In this document: in pieces, positions 1-10,833 of the stretch | How the letters are laid out: every line of letters starts with the position of its first letter | Numbering within the stretch: position 1 is the stretch's first letter | Source: Delphinapterus leucas | Taxonomy: Eukaryota; Chordata; Mammalia; Artiodactyla; Monodontidae | NCBI RefSeq assembly: GCF_002288925.2 | Contig: NW_022098050.1 | Span: 5,409,882-5,473,881, forward strand | DNA: 64,000 bases | Direction of reading: 5' to 3' | Position numbers and translations under genes: made by a program | Notes under the pieces: model-generated | Seen by the model: only the letters and a program-made list of their open reading frames with translations | Database searches by the model: none | What the model was told of the DNA's origin: nothing

Positions 1-835
1 GCAAGACCAAACTGGCTTAGGTCAATTAGCGCCAGCCTAAAACTCCACCCCAGATACTCTATAAAACCTTAGTCAGCTGTGAATTCCCACCTTCTCACAT
101 CAATAACCCCTGTACCTCCATATTTTCTCACGGTATGTATAATAGGGGTCTAATCCTTGCGTCCTCTGTCATAAGTTGTAAGGACTATATATATTGTGTT
201 CTTAAACCCTGCCGAAAGAGGTTGGATTCACAAATTGGAGACTTATGTCTTGGGGTTGGGGGGAGGTTAAAAAAAAAAAAATCAGTGCTCAGAAGTGTCC
301 GCAGCAGGGAGGCCCCTGGTGTTCTTTATCAGCAGAAGCGTTTATTAAGGGCCGGCGTGCACCGGGACCACGAACCGCACTGTCTCCACGTTTCTAGCTC
401 AGATGAAGCTTGACTAGGAGCAGTGTCCATCCACACATGGATCCTGCACACAGTCAGATAATCAGTGCACAACTCAGGTGAGGAGATTAGATTAGATCAT
501 TAGATCTGACGGCTCGGAATGCTGGTTGCCTGCTGAGGAAGGGAACCGGGGCTGTGATTTACGTCCTCAACTTGGGTTAAATCTTCTCTCCCTACAGCCT
601 GGTCCTGAGGGGTGGAGAGTCAAAGTCACCAGGAAACAGAGGGTTCTCAGCCAGCGCTATTGTGCTCACCTGTATCAGGTAAGCCCCAATGCTCAAGACC
701 TTAGAGCACAACTTTGGTCCTGAGTGTCTTTCCGTCCCTTTAGTGGACAAAGCGTTTTCACTGTCAGTATCTGGTTGGACCTTTACAGCTGCTGAAAATG
801 TGAGCGTTGCAGGGCAGACAGCTGCATCTCCTTCC
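1..835. other. Unassigned intergenic sequence
   Basis: No gene or repeat family that I can name with confidence. A TATA-like TATAAAA sits near 60 and an A-rich run near 270-281. Open frames here are short and overlap on both strands, with no recognisable domain. Confidence 0.5.
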
Positions 836-1245
836 CCTTTGGCAACCATAAATTTGTTTTCTATGGGTCTATTTCTGTTTTGTAAATAAGTTCATTTGTG
901 TCATTTTTTTAGATTCCACATATAAGTGATATAATGATATTTGTCGTTCTCTGTCTGGTTTACTTAGTATGATAATCTCTAGGTCCATCCATGTTGCTGC
1001 AAATGGCATTATTTCGTTCTTTTTTATGGCTGAGTAATATTCCATTGTGTATATACGCCACATCTTCTTTATCCATTCATGTGTCGATGGACACTTAAGT
1101 TGCTTCCATGTCTCGGCTGTTGTAAATAGTGCTGCTATGCATATTGAGGTGCATGTATCTTTTCGAATTAGCATTTTCGTCTTTCCCGGATATATGCTCA
1201 GGAGTGGGATTGCTGGATCATATATGGTAACTCTAGTTTTTTTGC
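836..1245 (-). mobile_element. L1 LINE fragment (3' UTR and ORF2 C-terminus), antisense
   Basis: Read on the minus strand this is the end of an L1 ORF2 followed by the start of its 3' UTR. The plus strand shows the usual antisense landmarks (TTCCACATATAAGTGATA, GGTCCATCCATGTTGCTGC, ATGGCTGAGTAATATTCCAT), and the minus-strand peptide at 869-1174 contains the ORF2 signature [20 protein letters not shown]. It is 5'-truncated and has lost the poly(A) end. Confidence 0.9.
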
Positions 1246-2825
1246 AAACATTACTTCGTGATGATTTAGTTGAGGGACGTCCCTGTCCGGGCCAATAGAG
1301 CTTAACAGGGATTCTGGGGGGGGGGGGGGCGTTTCTCAGAAGTATTTTTCTCCTCGAAAAAAGAGATTGCTGCCACCATCACCCATCCACGTTCTACAGC
1401 TTTCAAATGCTGTTGTAAGGATATGAGATATTGGAGCAGCAGCAGCCATTTTGTGACTGTGAGGGGATGATGGAACAGAAAGGTAGAAGGAGCCTGGCTC
1501 CTTGATGACCTCTTTGGCCATCAAACCCAAGACCACCTGCCTCTGAGCTTCCTGTCATATGCAAGATTAATATACCCTTATTGTTTAAAATGCTTTTTAT
1601 TGGCTACACTGCTGAGAGCATCCTACTGGGTACAATCCCCATTTAATAGTTTAAAAAGTTAGGCGAGATTAGGTCATAGAGCTAATTAGTGGCAGAGAGG
1701 GGCCTAGAATCCAAGGGTTCCAATTTCATCCAGGGTACTCTTCTCTACCTCTGAACTCTACAGAGCCTTAGGGAACCCCGGGGTCCTCCTCAAGGCCAAG
1801 GGTGCCAATGATTAGGCTCTGTGCCCCTGTCTCTCTTCCTACACCCAAGTCAGAGCAGCATGGCTTTTATCTGATTTATCTTATTGGCCTCTCACTAACA
1901 TTCTGTTTGAAAACAAAAGACTATGAGGCTTAAACTTATTTCAAAACCACTGTCCCACCCCCTTACCGTTTACAACAGCGGCCAGCTCTTTACACCACCA
2001 GAGTGGAAATTGCAAAGAAAGTGTCTTTTCTAAGAGGAAATGTGGGGAAGGGGGGATATCTTAGTTCCCAGGTTTAAGCCCAGAGGTCCTAGCAAACCGC
2101 TCACTCACATGCTTACACATACAAGCCACAGACACACACACAAATGCACTTCTGAAGCATGTGCATGCAGACGCACTATTCACTTGATTTTTCATCCTCT
2201 TAGGCGCTCTGGAGTTGTAAGGCAGAATGAGACGCAGTGAGGCTAGCACAGGTGCTGGGGTTTACAGAAGCCCCCGGAAGGCCAAGCGTGAGCAAAGAGC
2301 TCCTGCCTTGGTTCTGGAAACTGCAGCAGGCGAGGCCACACTTGTCATCTGGTCTTGTCCTTGGCTGTTCCAGACTCCAGGGCCACCTCCATTCTCGAGA
2401 CCCAGCTTGTCTTGACTTCTACCACTTGCTCTCAAGGTGCCCAGAATTGGATCTGGGCACTTCGACCTGATCGGGTGGGCTCCGCGCCACACCACATGGG
2501 CCCACCAGCCCCGCTCGGGCTGGACAGAGTTCTCAGGCAGGATGCTTCATATTTTTCTGGGGTGCCGATTCCTGATCCAGTCAGTGGTAACAGGGTAACA
2601 GAGTTAAATGACACAAAACACAGGTAGCAGCTTATGCAAAAGGAACCTGGCTCTCCTTAAAATGGGGTTATGAGCATTGCAAGTGCCTGACATTTTCTCA
2701 GCACCAGTGCAGCCTCCCGAGAACAACTGGGAACTGCCTTCCTCCCCTCTCTCAACTCCTCTATGCGCCCCCTCCTTCCCTTCCCTTCCCTTCCTTCGTT
2801 CCTTCATTCAGGAAACATTTCTTCA
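1246..2825. other. Unassigned intergenic sequence with a MIR-like scrap
   Basis: There is a run of 13 G at 1317-1329. About 1625-1740 resembles an antisense MIR (loss of the terminal domains, AGCTAATTAGTGGCAGAG core). 2775-2810 is a short CCTTC-rich stretch. I see no gene. Confidence 0.45.
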
Positions 2826-2954
2826 TTGCCTACTGTTCCCGTTATCTATTGCTGTGTAATAGACAATCCCCAAACTTAGTGGCTTCCAAAGAAAGCCATT
2901 TTATTATATCTCACAACTCAGAATTCAGGCAGGGCTCGGCTGGGCAATTCTTTT

Positions 2955-3307
2955 TTTTATTTTTAATAAATAAATTTATTTATTGGCTGCATTGGGTCTT
3001 CGTTGCTGCGCGCGGACTTTCTCTAGTTGCGGCGAGCGGGGGCTACTCTTCCTTGCGGTGCGCGGGCTTCTCGTTGCGGTGGCTTCTCTTGCTGCGGAGC
3101 ACGGGCTCTAGGCATGCGGGCTGCAGTAGTTGTGGCACACGGGCTCAGTAGTTGTGGCTCGCGGGCTCTAGGGTGCAGGCTCAGTAGTTGTGGCGCACGG
3201 GCTTAGTTGCTCCACGGTATGTGGGATCTTCCCGGACCAGGGCTCGGACCCGTGTCCCCTGCATTAGCAGGCGGATTCTTAACCACTGCGCCACCACGGA
3301 AGTCCCC
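2955..3307 (-). mobile_element. Long CHR-type tRNA-derived SINE, antisense
   Basis: Reads GGCTGCATTGGGTCTTCGTT ... ACCACGGAAGTCCCC, the antisense of a long tRNA-derived cetartiodactyl SINE. It is flanked by a perfect 13-bp duplication, GGGCAATTCTTTT, at 2942-2954 and 3308-3320. Confidence 0.93.
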
Positions 3308-3629
3308 GGGCAATTCTTTTGCTCCTCCTGGCATCGCTGTGATCACTCAGTGGTATTCGCTGGCTGCTTGGCTGGTCAGGAAGGTCAAGGTGGACCATGA
3401 CGAGTGCCTGGGCAGGAAAGGCTAGAACGTTTGGGTCACTGGACTGCACTCCTTCTTTATGCTACTCCGGACCCCTCCAGTAGGTGAGCGTGACTTTGTA
3501 CGTGGTGACTGTAAGAGTGAGCGCTGCAAGAGACAGGAATTGGAAGCTGCCAATCTCTTGAGGCCTGGGCACCAAAATGGGCACAGCATCCCTTCTGCCG
3601 TACTCTATTCGTCAAAGAAGTCACAAAGG

Positions 3630-3839
3630 GGCTTCCCTGGTGGCACAGTGGTTGAGAGTCCGCCTGCCGATGCAGGGGACACGGGTTCGTGCCCCGGTCC
3701 GGGAGGATCCCACATACCGCGGAGCGGCTGGGCCCGTGAGCCATGGCCGCTAAGCCTGCGCGTCCGGAGCCTGTGCTCCGCAACGGGAGAGGCCACAGAA
3801 GTGACAGGCCCGCATACCACACACACACACACACAAAAC
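3630..3839 (+). mobile_element. CHR-2-type SINE with (AC)n tail
   Basis: Short ~205 bp SINE starting GGCTTCCCTGGTGGCACAGT. The tRNA-like head contains an internal B-box-like GGTTCGTGCC. The tail has become (AC)n. It is flanked by a perfect 13-bp duplication, GAAGTCACAAAGG, at 3617-3629 and 3840-3852. Confidence 0.95.
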
Positions 3840-3955
3840 GAAGTCACAAAGGCCACCCAGATTGAAAGGGGGTGCAACAAGAGCCTAGTCTCCGTCCTAT
3901 CTGTGGGAGGAGTGTGAAAGCATGGGTGGCCAGCTTGAATCTGTCACCTCTCCTA

Positions 3956-4300
3956 TCTGCTGGGAATCGTGAGAGATGCTGTTAAGTAAAAGAGCGAATA
4001 ACACGAGTACTGCTATTTCGTTCCCTTTTTCCTTCCTCTGGGTTAAGTCCAGATCTGGGGGTAGACTTTCCCATTTCCCCAAGTTACTCGAGAAATTCTG
4101 CTTGACATCGTAGTGGGGGTGAGTGCGGCAGGGAGATGAGAGACAGAATCTGGGCAGCGCAGGGCTACTCTTAGGAGGTCACGTGGGCTGGGGGGTGAGA
4201 TCCAGGAGAGAAGACACTGCAGCTGAGATGACCGTGGCGAGGAAGGGCGTGCGGGGGTAGGGTGGCAAAGAGGAAGGCGCTGTCGCGATCCTCGGCAAGG
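3956..4300. other. Unassigned intergenic sequence
   Basis: No repeat or gene is recognised. Minus-strand open frames of 100-120 codons here are proline/serine-rich, overlap one another in different frames, and have no domain signature. Confidence 0.4.
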
Positions 4301-4309
4301 GAGGACCTT

Positions 4310-4610
4310 GACGTCTGAATCTGAGTTCCTTCTAAAAGCAGAGCCTGAAAATGAAGACTTGGGTGCAGGGAGTTCCTTTGGGAAGTGACCCCCAGGAAGC
4401 ACGGTGAGGGGGAGGGGAAGGAAACCAGTGAAGGGTGAGCTGAGGGGCAGGTGGGCTTCTGGGGCTCAATCGTGCTGGAGCCCCCGGGAGACTCTGCAGG
4501 AGCCACTCCAGAGTTGTCAACTGAAGAGCAGCAAAGCTGCGCTATTTATACACCAAATTCCTTCCGTCGTTGATCAAGGGTTGATCCTAGTGTCTTAAGC
4601 TTCCAGTACT
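4310..4610 (+). repeat. LTR-like interspersed repeat, family 'X', copy 1
   Basis: Its landmarks are AAAAGCAGAGCCTGAAAATG, AGACTTGGGTGCAGGGAGTT, GGGAAGTGACCCCCAGGAAG and a late GCAGCAAAGCTGCGCTATTT. The reverse complement of the same landmarks occurs at about 18.17-18.49, 37.60-38.33, 45.05-45.39 and 52.40-52.71 kb, so this is a repeat family with at least five copies in the window. I do not know its database name. Its position beside an ERV-L interior at 52.4 kb suggests an LTR. Confidence 0.55.
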
Positions 4611-6230
4611 TTTGCCCCACTCTGCACTGGTGACCATGCCAGGATAGTCACTGTGTCCAGGAGCTGCCTGTTGGTGGCCTCCAGGGTGGCTATGAAGGTC
4701 TGCCGAGATGGTTTATGGTGAGAATTTCTAGTCCCTTTGCGTGGGACATGGACAGGGCCTCTGCCTCACACGCCTCCAGGGGGCGCCCGTCACATTGTCT
4801 TTCATGTGAAGGGTGCCTCCCGGGATGTGCCCTGTAACCCCCCCCTCCTCCACCTTCCCACGAATTCATCATTACAACCCACAAGGCCCACGAATGCTTT
4901 GGGAGCCAGCAGATTCTCTCTGAGGTACGTAACGAATGCCAAGTCCTGAGTCAGGGTCGGCTCTGGGCCAAAACAAAGACGCTGATGGGGACAAGTGGTG
5001 CGTGCGGTTACCCCGCACTGGTCTCCGTGCGGCACAGAGTCCAGGAAGAAGGGGAAAGAAGCACCTTCATAAACACCAGGCCAACCTCTGGGACCCCTTT
5101 TCGTGTTTTCCAGTGCTTAAGAGACACGTGGAGTACTTAATCCACTGAGGGCAGACCAAGTTAGCAGGTTCGTTCACCCTTTGGGGAGAAAGTGACTTGA
5201 CCCCTCTGAGTTTCTGTCTCCCCATCTAGAGTCATCTCTGAGGCCTCTTAATACCCTAGCAGGCTGTGATCTGTGATTCTACGGGGAGGGAGTGAGACGA
5301 TGCGTCTCAGTGAACACTGGGAAGCTAAAAGTACTGTACAAACTGAAAGCTTTCATGCGATTGTAACTGTTATGGCAACACAGAGAGCTCTGTGGAAACA
5401 GCCTCCACCTCGGTTTATGCTCCTCCTGTAGGAGCCCTGACCCCACGCTCCATCACCCTGCCTCCCAGACTCCTAGCAGGATCTCTGTGTCCTTGGTTAC
5501 TCCTTGAAACCTATGTTGAGAGACTCTGCCTTTCTAGTGGTCTCTTCTTGACAGGGGAAGAGGGCACCCCAGACCCCTAGTTCATCCATATGCCCTAGGA
5601 TGCCTCGGGCCACACCACAAAGGGCCCATTCACCAGTTCATGCCCATTACTGCATTCTGCGTGGACTCTGATGGGTGTGTTGAGACAGGCAGGCCTTTTT
5701 GTTCCAACTGCCCTCGGTTAGGGGGCCTTTTCCAAGGTCCTGATTCTAAAATTATCTCTAGACTGCCTCCTTAGGATGCTCTTGGCTGCAGGTGACAGAA
5801 ACCCCTAAGACAGGAAGAGCTCCAAGATGATACTTCAAGGCTCCTCTCCTCTCCTCTCTAGTCCTCTCAGCTCTGCCTTTCTGGGTATGTGTGTTCAGTT
5901 TCAGCCTCCAACTGGTCCCAAAAAGGCTGCTGAAGTTCCAGGCATCACATGCAGGTCCACAATCTCTAATAGCAAAGAACAGGCCCTTCCAGCCAGAAAT
6001 GATATTCAAAATATTCAGCAACCAGTACAGCAGGGTATGGACCAGTGAGAAGAAACTCTAGCTATACTGGCATGGGCCTGCTGAATGTCAGTGTTTCCAA
6101 GGTTGCTTCTGTAAGAGGAAGGAGGGCCCCCACCAGAATTAGCTCATAGCTCATTGGCCGGCAGTGGATCACATGACCCCACCAGTTTCTGGGGTTTAGA
6201 ATGGTAAAGATTTTGCCATGAATTGGGGAT
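4611..6230. other. Unassigned intergenic sequence with possible MIR remnant
   Basis: About 5185-5350 looks like a sense MIR core (AAGTGACTTGACCCCTCTGA, GTCTCCCCATCTAGAG). The remainder is not recognised. No open frame shows domain features. Confidence 0.4.
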
Positions 6231-6245
6231 GGAATCCCCTTTCTT

Positions 6246-6472
6246 TTCTTTCTTTCTTTCTTTCTTTTTTTTTTTTTTGCAGTACGCGGGCCTCTCACTG
6301 TTGTGGCCTCTCCCGTTGCGGAGCACAGGCTCCAGACGCGCAGGCTCAGCGGCCATGGCTCTCACGGGCCCAGCCGCTCCGCGGCATGTGGGATCTTCCC
6401 GGACCGGGGCACAAACCCGTGTCCCCTGCATCGGCAGGCGGACTCTCAACCACTGCGCCACCAGGGAAGCCC
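6246..6472 (-). mobile_element. CHR-2-type SINE, antisense
   Basis: Starts with a T-rich tail tract (TTTC repeats and poly-T) and ends CACCAGGGAAGCCC. Target-site copies GGAATCCCCTTTCTT (6231-6245) and GGAATCTCCTTTCTT (6473-6487) differ at one base. Confidence 0.94.
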
Positions 6473-6802
6473 GGAATCTCCTTTCTTGAAGGTGGACATG
6501 TGAATTAGATTCAAGTTCCTTTAGCAGGTTGGAGGCTGGGGGAACCCATCAATCTCACCTGCTTCCCAGGCTCACACCTCCCCACCATCACCCCTCTGAA
6601 ATCAGACTCCTTATGCCGGCCTCAGATCCACTGTTAAATCGACCTGAATATCTTGTGTGTGTGTTTTAAAATACTTCTTATTTTGAAAACACTGCAAACC
6701 TACAGATTTGAAATTACAAGAATAGGGCCACAAACTCCCATATACACTTCACCCAGATTCACCCATTATTGACATTTTACCGTATTTACTCTGTCTCTCT
6801 CT

Positions 6803-6844
<42 letters not shown>
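6803..6844. repeat. (CA)n microsatellite
   Basis: About 20 uninterrupted CA dinucleotides inside an old LINE-type repeat. Confidence 0.95.
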
Positions 6845-6846
<2 letters not shown>

Positions 6847-7012
6847 AGTTGTTGTTACTTTGGTGGAATAATTTAGTTAGTGGCAGGCATCTTTTTTTTT
6901 TTTTTTCTTTTTTAAAAAAACTTTATTTTATATTGGAGTCTAGTTGATTAACAATGGTGTGTTAGTTTCAGGTGTACAGCAAAGTGATTCAGTTACACAT
7001 ATACATGTATCC

Positions 7013-7209
7013 TTTTTTTTTGTTTTTTGGCTGTGCTTGGTCTTTGTTGCGGCATGCAGGCTTCTCTCTAGTTGTGGCGCACAGGCTCAAGAGCGCGTGG
7101 GCTCAGTAGTTGTGGCACGTGGGATCTTAGTTCCCTGACCAGGGATCGAACCTGCGTCCCCTCCGTTGGAAGACGGATTCTTAACCACTGCACCACCAGG
7201 GCAGTCCCC
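7013..7209 (-). mobile_element. CHR-group SINE, antisense, inside an L1 3' end
   Basis: Antisense tRNA-derived SINE ending CACCACCAGGGCAGTCCCC. Short target-site copies CATGTATC occur at 7004-7011 and 7210-7217 in L1 3' UTR sequence that continues on both sides. Confidence 0.88.
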
Positions 7210-7328
7210 CATGTATCTATACTTTTTCAAATTCTTTTCCCATTTAGGTTGTTACATAACGTTCAGCAGACTTCCCTATGCTATACGGTAGGTCCTTGTT
7301 GGTTATCCATTTAAAATATAGCAGTGTG

Positions 7329-7645
7329 GGGCTTCCCTGGTGGTGCAGTGGTTAAGAATCCGCCTGCCAATGCAGGGGACATGGGTTCAAGCCCTGGTCC
7401 GGGGAGATGCCACATGCGCGGAGCAACTAAGCTCATGCGCCACAACTACTGAGCCTGCGCCCTAGAGCCTGCGAGCCACAACTACTGATCCCGTGCGCCT
7501 AGAGCCTGTGCTCCACAACAAGAGGAGGCGCCGCAATGGAAAGCCCGCGCACGGCAACGAAGAGTAGCCCCCGCTCGCCACAACTAGAGAAAGCCCGCGC
7601 GCAGCAACGAAGACCCAATGCAGCCATAAATCAATCAATCAATCT

Positions 7646-7707
<62 letters not shown>
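7329..7707 (+). mobile_element. Long CHR-type SINE with expanded (AT)n tail
   Basis: Starts GGGCTTCCCTGGTGGTGCAG and ends in an (AATC)n stretch followed by about 30 AT repeats that run into a sequence gap. The L1 target reads ATATAGCAGTGTG before the SINE and GCAGTGTG resumes directly after the gap (from 7718), so the gap lies at the tail/target-site junction. Confidence 0.9.
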
Positions 7708-7717
7708 NNNNNNNNNN
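7708..7717. other. Assembly gap (10 N)
   Basis: Ten N directly after an (AT)n tract. Ten is a nominal gap size, so the true tract length is unknown. Open frames that read through it are not meaningful. Confidence 0.97.
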
Positions 7718-8150
7718 GCAGTGTGTACATGTCAATCCCAAACGCCCTGTCTTCACTCCTAAGTCTTGAGTGTGATTCTCCAGAGAACAAAGACATTTGC
7801 TTACATAATCGCAGTACAATGATCACATTCGGGAAATTATCTAACACAGAGCAGATATTCACATTTCACCAGTTGTCCTGAAATTGTGCCCTTTAGTGAT
7901 TGCTCTGCTCCAGGGTTTTATCCAGGATCACATATTATTTCTGGCCACCTGGTCACTTCACTCCCGTTCAGCCTGGACCAGCTCCTCAGCCTGACCTTTG
8001 TTGTTCCTGATACTGACAGTTTTGAAAAGTACAGCCCCTTTTTGCAAAATGTCACTCCGTTTGGGTTTGTTTGATGTTTTCTTGTGGTTAGATTCAACTG
8101 AGCATCTTGGTTTTGCCCCTTTGCTGCTTTCTGCAACTGAAAGTGGGAGA

Positions 8151-8800
8151 GCCTAGGATAAGGTTAATCGAAGAGGGCTTGTGACCAACCAGAATTTCTG
8201 CTCAACTGCCTGCCTTTCTACCTCTCCCTTGCTCACACCCCGTCTCCCCTTCTCCTTGGGCTTAATTGATAGGTGAATTAATGAATGTTTGGCCAGGCGG
8301 GGGGAGGCCAGGAGGCTGTTGAGAGCCTGCAGAGCTTGCTTTTTAGGTAAGGTGGGGATGAGTCTGCCAGCAGCCTTCCAGTGACAAGGGCGTGATGGAT
8401 TTCCCCCCATTCTTTTGATATCAGTGCTTTTGTTAGTTTGCATTTTATTCAGTGCCTTTTCTCTCGGCAACTCAAGGCCTTTTGCAGAGTCTTACGTAAC
8501 GAAAAATAATTCTGCAAGGTAGGCAGGCCGGGCAAGGCCACAATACGTAAACCACATTCCTTATACACACACGCAGCAGCCTTGCTGGGGCCCATCTGTG
8601 TTGGGGCAGCGACATTTGTGGCACTTAGAGACCATAAGGGAGCAAAGACATAGGCAGAGGGGGATGCGGTTGCCTTTGCTAAGCTCCAAGGAGGCCCCTC
8701 TCCCTGTGCTTGGGTGACTGACTCTTGAATAAGAAAAGGGGGGACTTTAAGAGAGAGAGGTAAGGGAGGGAGGAATGATCAAAAGGAAGGAGTCAGTACA
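8151..8800. other. Unassigned intergenic sequence
   Basis: Nothing recognised. There is a purine-rich stretch at about 8730-8800. Confidence 0.4.
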
Positions 8801-8804
8801 TACA

Positions 8805-9540
8805 GGAAGAGGTGCTCAACAACCTTGGTCATCGGGAAATGTAAATTCAAACCACTCTGAGATCATAGTATACCCATCAGAATGACTAATACGTCAAAAC
8901 TAATACTAAGTACCGGTAAGGATGGGCAGCGACTGGAACTTCATAGGCTGCTGATTGGCTAGAACTTGGCACAGCCATTATGCAAAACTGAACGGTAACC
9001 ACTAAACTGAACAGATTCTCACCCTATGACCCAGCAGTTTCCCTCCTGGGGAAATACCCACAGATGAGTACATACGTTCACTAAAAGACCTGCAAAATAA
9101 CGTTCATCACACTATTCCATTAGCCCCGAACTAGGGACTCCCCAAATGTTCATCAGAAGTACAAAGGATAAATAAAGTGTGGTGCGTTTATGTTGTGGGA
9201 TATTATGCGGCAAGGAAAAAGGACAAGGTACTTCTTTGTATAATATATAGACACTCTCACGTACAGAATGTGGAGTGAAAGAAGACAGGCAATAAAGACC
9301 GAATTCTGCATAATTTTATCTACATAAAGTTTAAAACCAGGCTAAAGTAATCTGTGGGGGCAGAAATGAGAAGAGTGGTTACCTACTGACTGGGAGACAT
9401 GAAGGGGCCATGTGGGGGTGCTGGTAATGGTCTGTTTCTTGACCTTGGTGCTGAAGAACACATGAGCTTACTTTGTAAAAATTCATTGAGCTGTACACTG
9501 ATGACGTGATACTTCAAAAAAGTTTACAATAAGGCAGGGA
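8805..9540 (+). mobile_element. Old L1 LINE, ORF2 C-terminus and 3' end, sense
   Basis: Sense-strand landmarks of old L1 elements appear in order: GGGAAATGTAAATTCAAACC, ACCCAGCAGTTTCCCTCCTG, CCCCAAATGTTCATCAGAAG, GTGGTTACCTACTGACTGGG and a final A-rich end near 9535. There are many indels and no open frame, as expected of a pre-cetartiodactyl element. Confidence 0.85.
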
Positions 9541-10046
9541 GGAGGAAGAGTAAGGGAAACACAGATGTGTCTCTGTTGGCGAGCAGGTTGGATTCCACTA
9601 ACTGTCCTTGAATCCATTTGTTCTTTTATCCAAAGGGACCACCACTCACTCCACCTGTTTGTGGCAGCAAAGGTAGTATACCTTTTTATTTTCTGGCACT
9701 TAGCTTTCCATCAAAGTTTGTGGGCCAAAATTTCATAAGCAGAGAAGCTTCTGTTTAGAGCAAGGCTAAGGGCATTAGCGATTTATGACTTCATTCATCG
9801 ATTCATTCATTCAGCCATCAAAGACAGGATGAGTTATGTGATTCTGGAAGCCTTTGGCTAGAACTATTCATTTCTAGATGTCCTCTCATCAGCAACAGGA
9901 CATTTCAACCCATCTGGGGAAAAAGTCAGAGGTGGGATGGGGACTTTAAAAACTGCCTTCTAGCCCATGTTCCTTAGATTTCTGAATTGGGAGGCTAATT
10001 CCTGCCAGAGCGGAAGATGACAAGGTAGTGACAGCTTTGAAAGAGG
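9541..10046. other. Unassigned intergenic sequence
   Basis: A short ATTCATTC-type run lies near 9795-9815. No gene or named repeat is seen. Confidence 0.4.
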
Positions 10047-10833
10047 GTGTACTAGTTCCCCAGGGCCCCCATAACAAAGTACTGCAAACTGGGCGGTGTC
10101 AACAACAGAAGTGTCTTGTCCCATCGTTCTGGGGGCTAGAAGTCCAAGATCAAGGTGTGGGCAGGGTTGCTTCCTTCTGAGGGTGTGAGGGAGAATCTGT
10201 TGCAGGCCTCTCGCCTAGATTCTAGTGGTTTACTGGCAATCTTTGGCGTTCCTTGGTGTGTGTCTGTCTGTCTCCAAATTTCCCCTTTTTATAAGGACAC
10301 CAGTCATACTGGACTAGGGCCCACTCTAATGACCTCATTTTAACGTGATTACCTCTGCAAACCTTATATCCTAATAAGGTCACATTCTGAAGTACTCGGG
10401 GGTTAGAACTTCAACATACAAGCATATCTCGTTTATTGCACTTCGCTTTATTGTACCTCACAGATACTGTGTTTTTTACAAATTGAAGGTTTGTAGCAAC
10501 CCTCGGTTGAACAGTGCCATTTTTCCAATAGCGTTTGCTCACTTCGTTTCTCTGAGTCGCATTTTGGTAATTCTTGCAATACTTCAAACTTTTTTACTGT
10601 TATTGTATTCGTTATGGTGATCTGTGATCAGTGATCTTGGGTGTTACTATTGTCATTGTTTCGGGGTGCCACGAACCGCACCCATGTAAGATGGCGAACT
10701 TAATCGATAAATGTTGTGTGTGCGTTCTGATTGCTCCACTGCCTGGCCATTCCCCCATCTCTCCCCTTCTCCTTGGGCCTCCCTATTCCCAAGACACAAC
10801 GATATCAAAATTAGGCCAATGAATAACCCTACA

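Larger units (their letters stand above)
2830..3955 (-). mobile_element. MLT1-like LTR (MaLR), antisense, split by two SINEs
   Basis: The antisense landmarks of this LTR class are present: TATCTATTGCTGTGTAATAG, then an AACTTAGTGGCTT motif, then CTATTCGTCAAAGAAGTCAC and a GTGGGAGGAG block. The LTR resumes after each SINE, and both SINEs are bounded by clean target-site duplications, so the three pieces are one old insertion. The exact subfamily cannot be assigned by eye. Confidence 0.6.
6640..8150. mobile_element. Old LINE-type sequence with younger L1 and SINE insertions
   Basis: 6660-6800 (TTGACATTTTACCGTATTTA region) and 7735-8110 (CACCAGTTGTCCTGAAATTG, AAATGTCACTCCGTTTGGGT) appear to be two parts of one old LINE-like repeat. 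They are separated by the 3' end of a younger antisense L1 (about 6905-7012, 7218-7328 and just after the gap), which itself holds two SINEs in opposite orientations. The (CA)n tract at about 6803-6844 lies in the older element. Confidence 0.55.

Noticed and set aside
1..170. Possible LTR or promoter because of TATAAAA near 60
   Set aside because: No TG...CA ends, poly(A) signal or repeat match could be seen; a single TATA-like motif is not enough.
3630..3720. tRNA gene-like A and B boxes in SINE heads
   Set aside because: The tRNA-like heads are part of retroposed SINEs with target-site duplications and do not fold into complete tRNAs.
7536..7819. Tyr-Ile repeat frames on both strands
   Set aside because: They are translations of (AT)n through an assembly gap.
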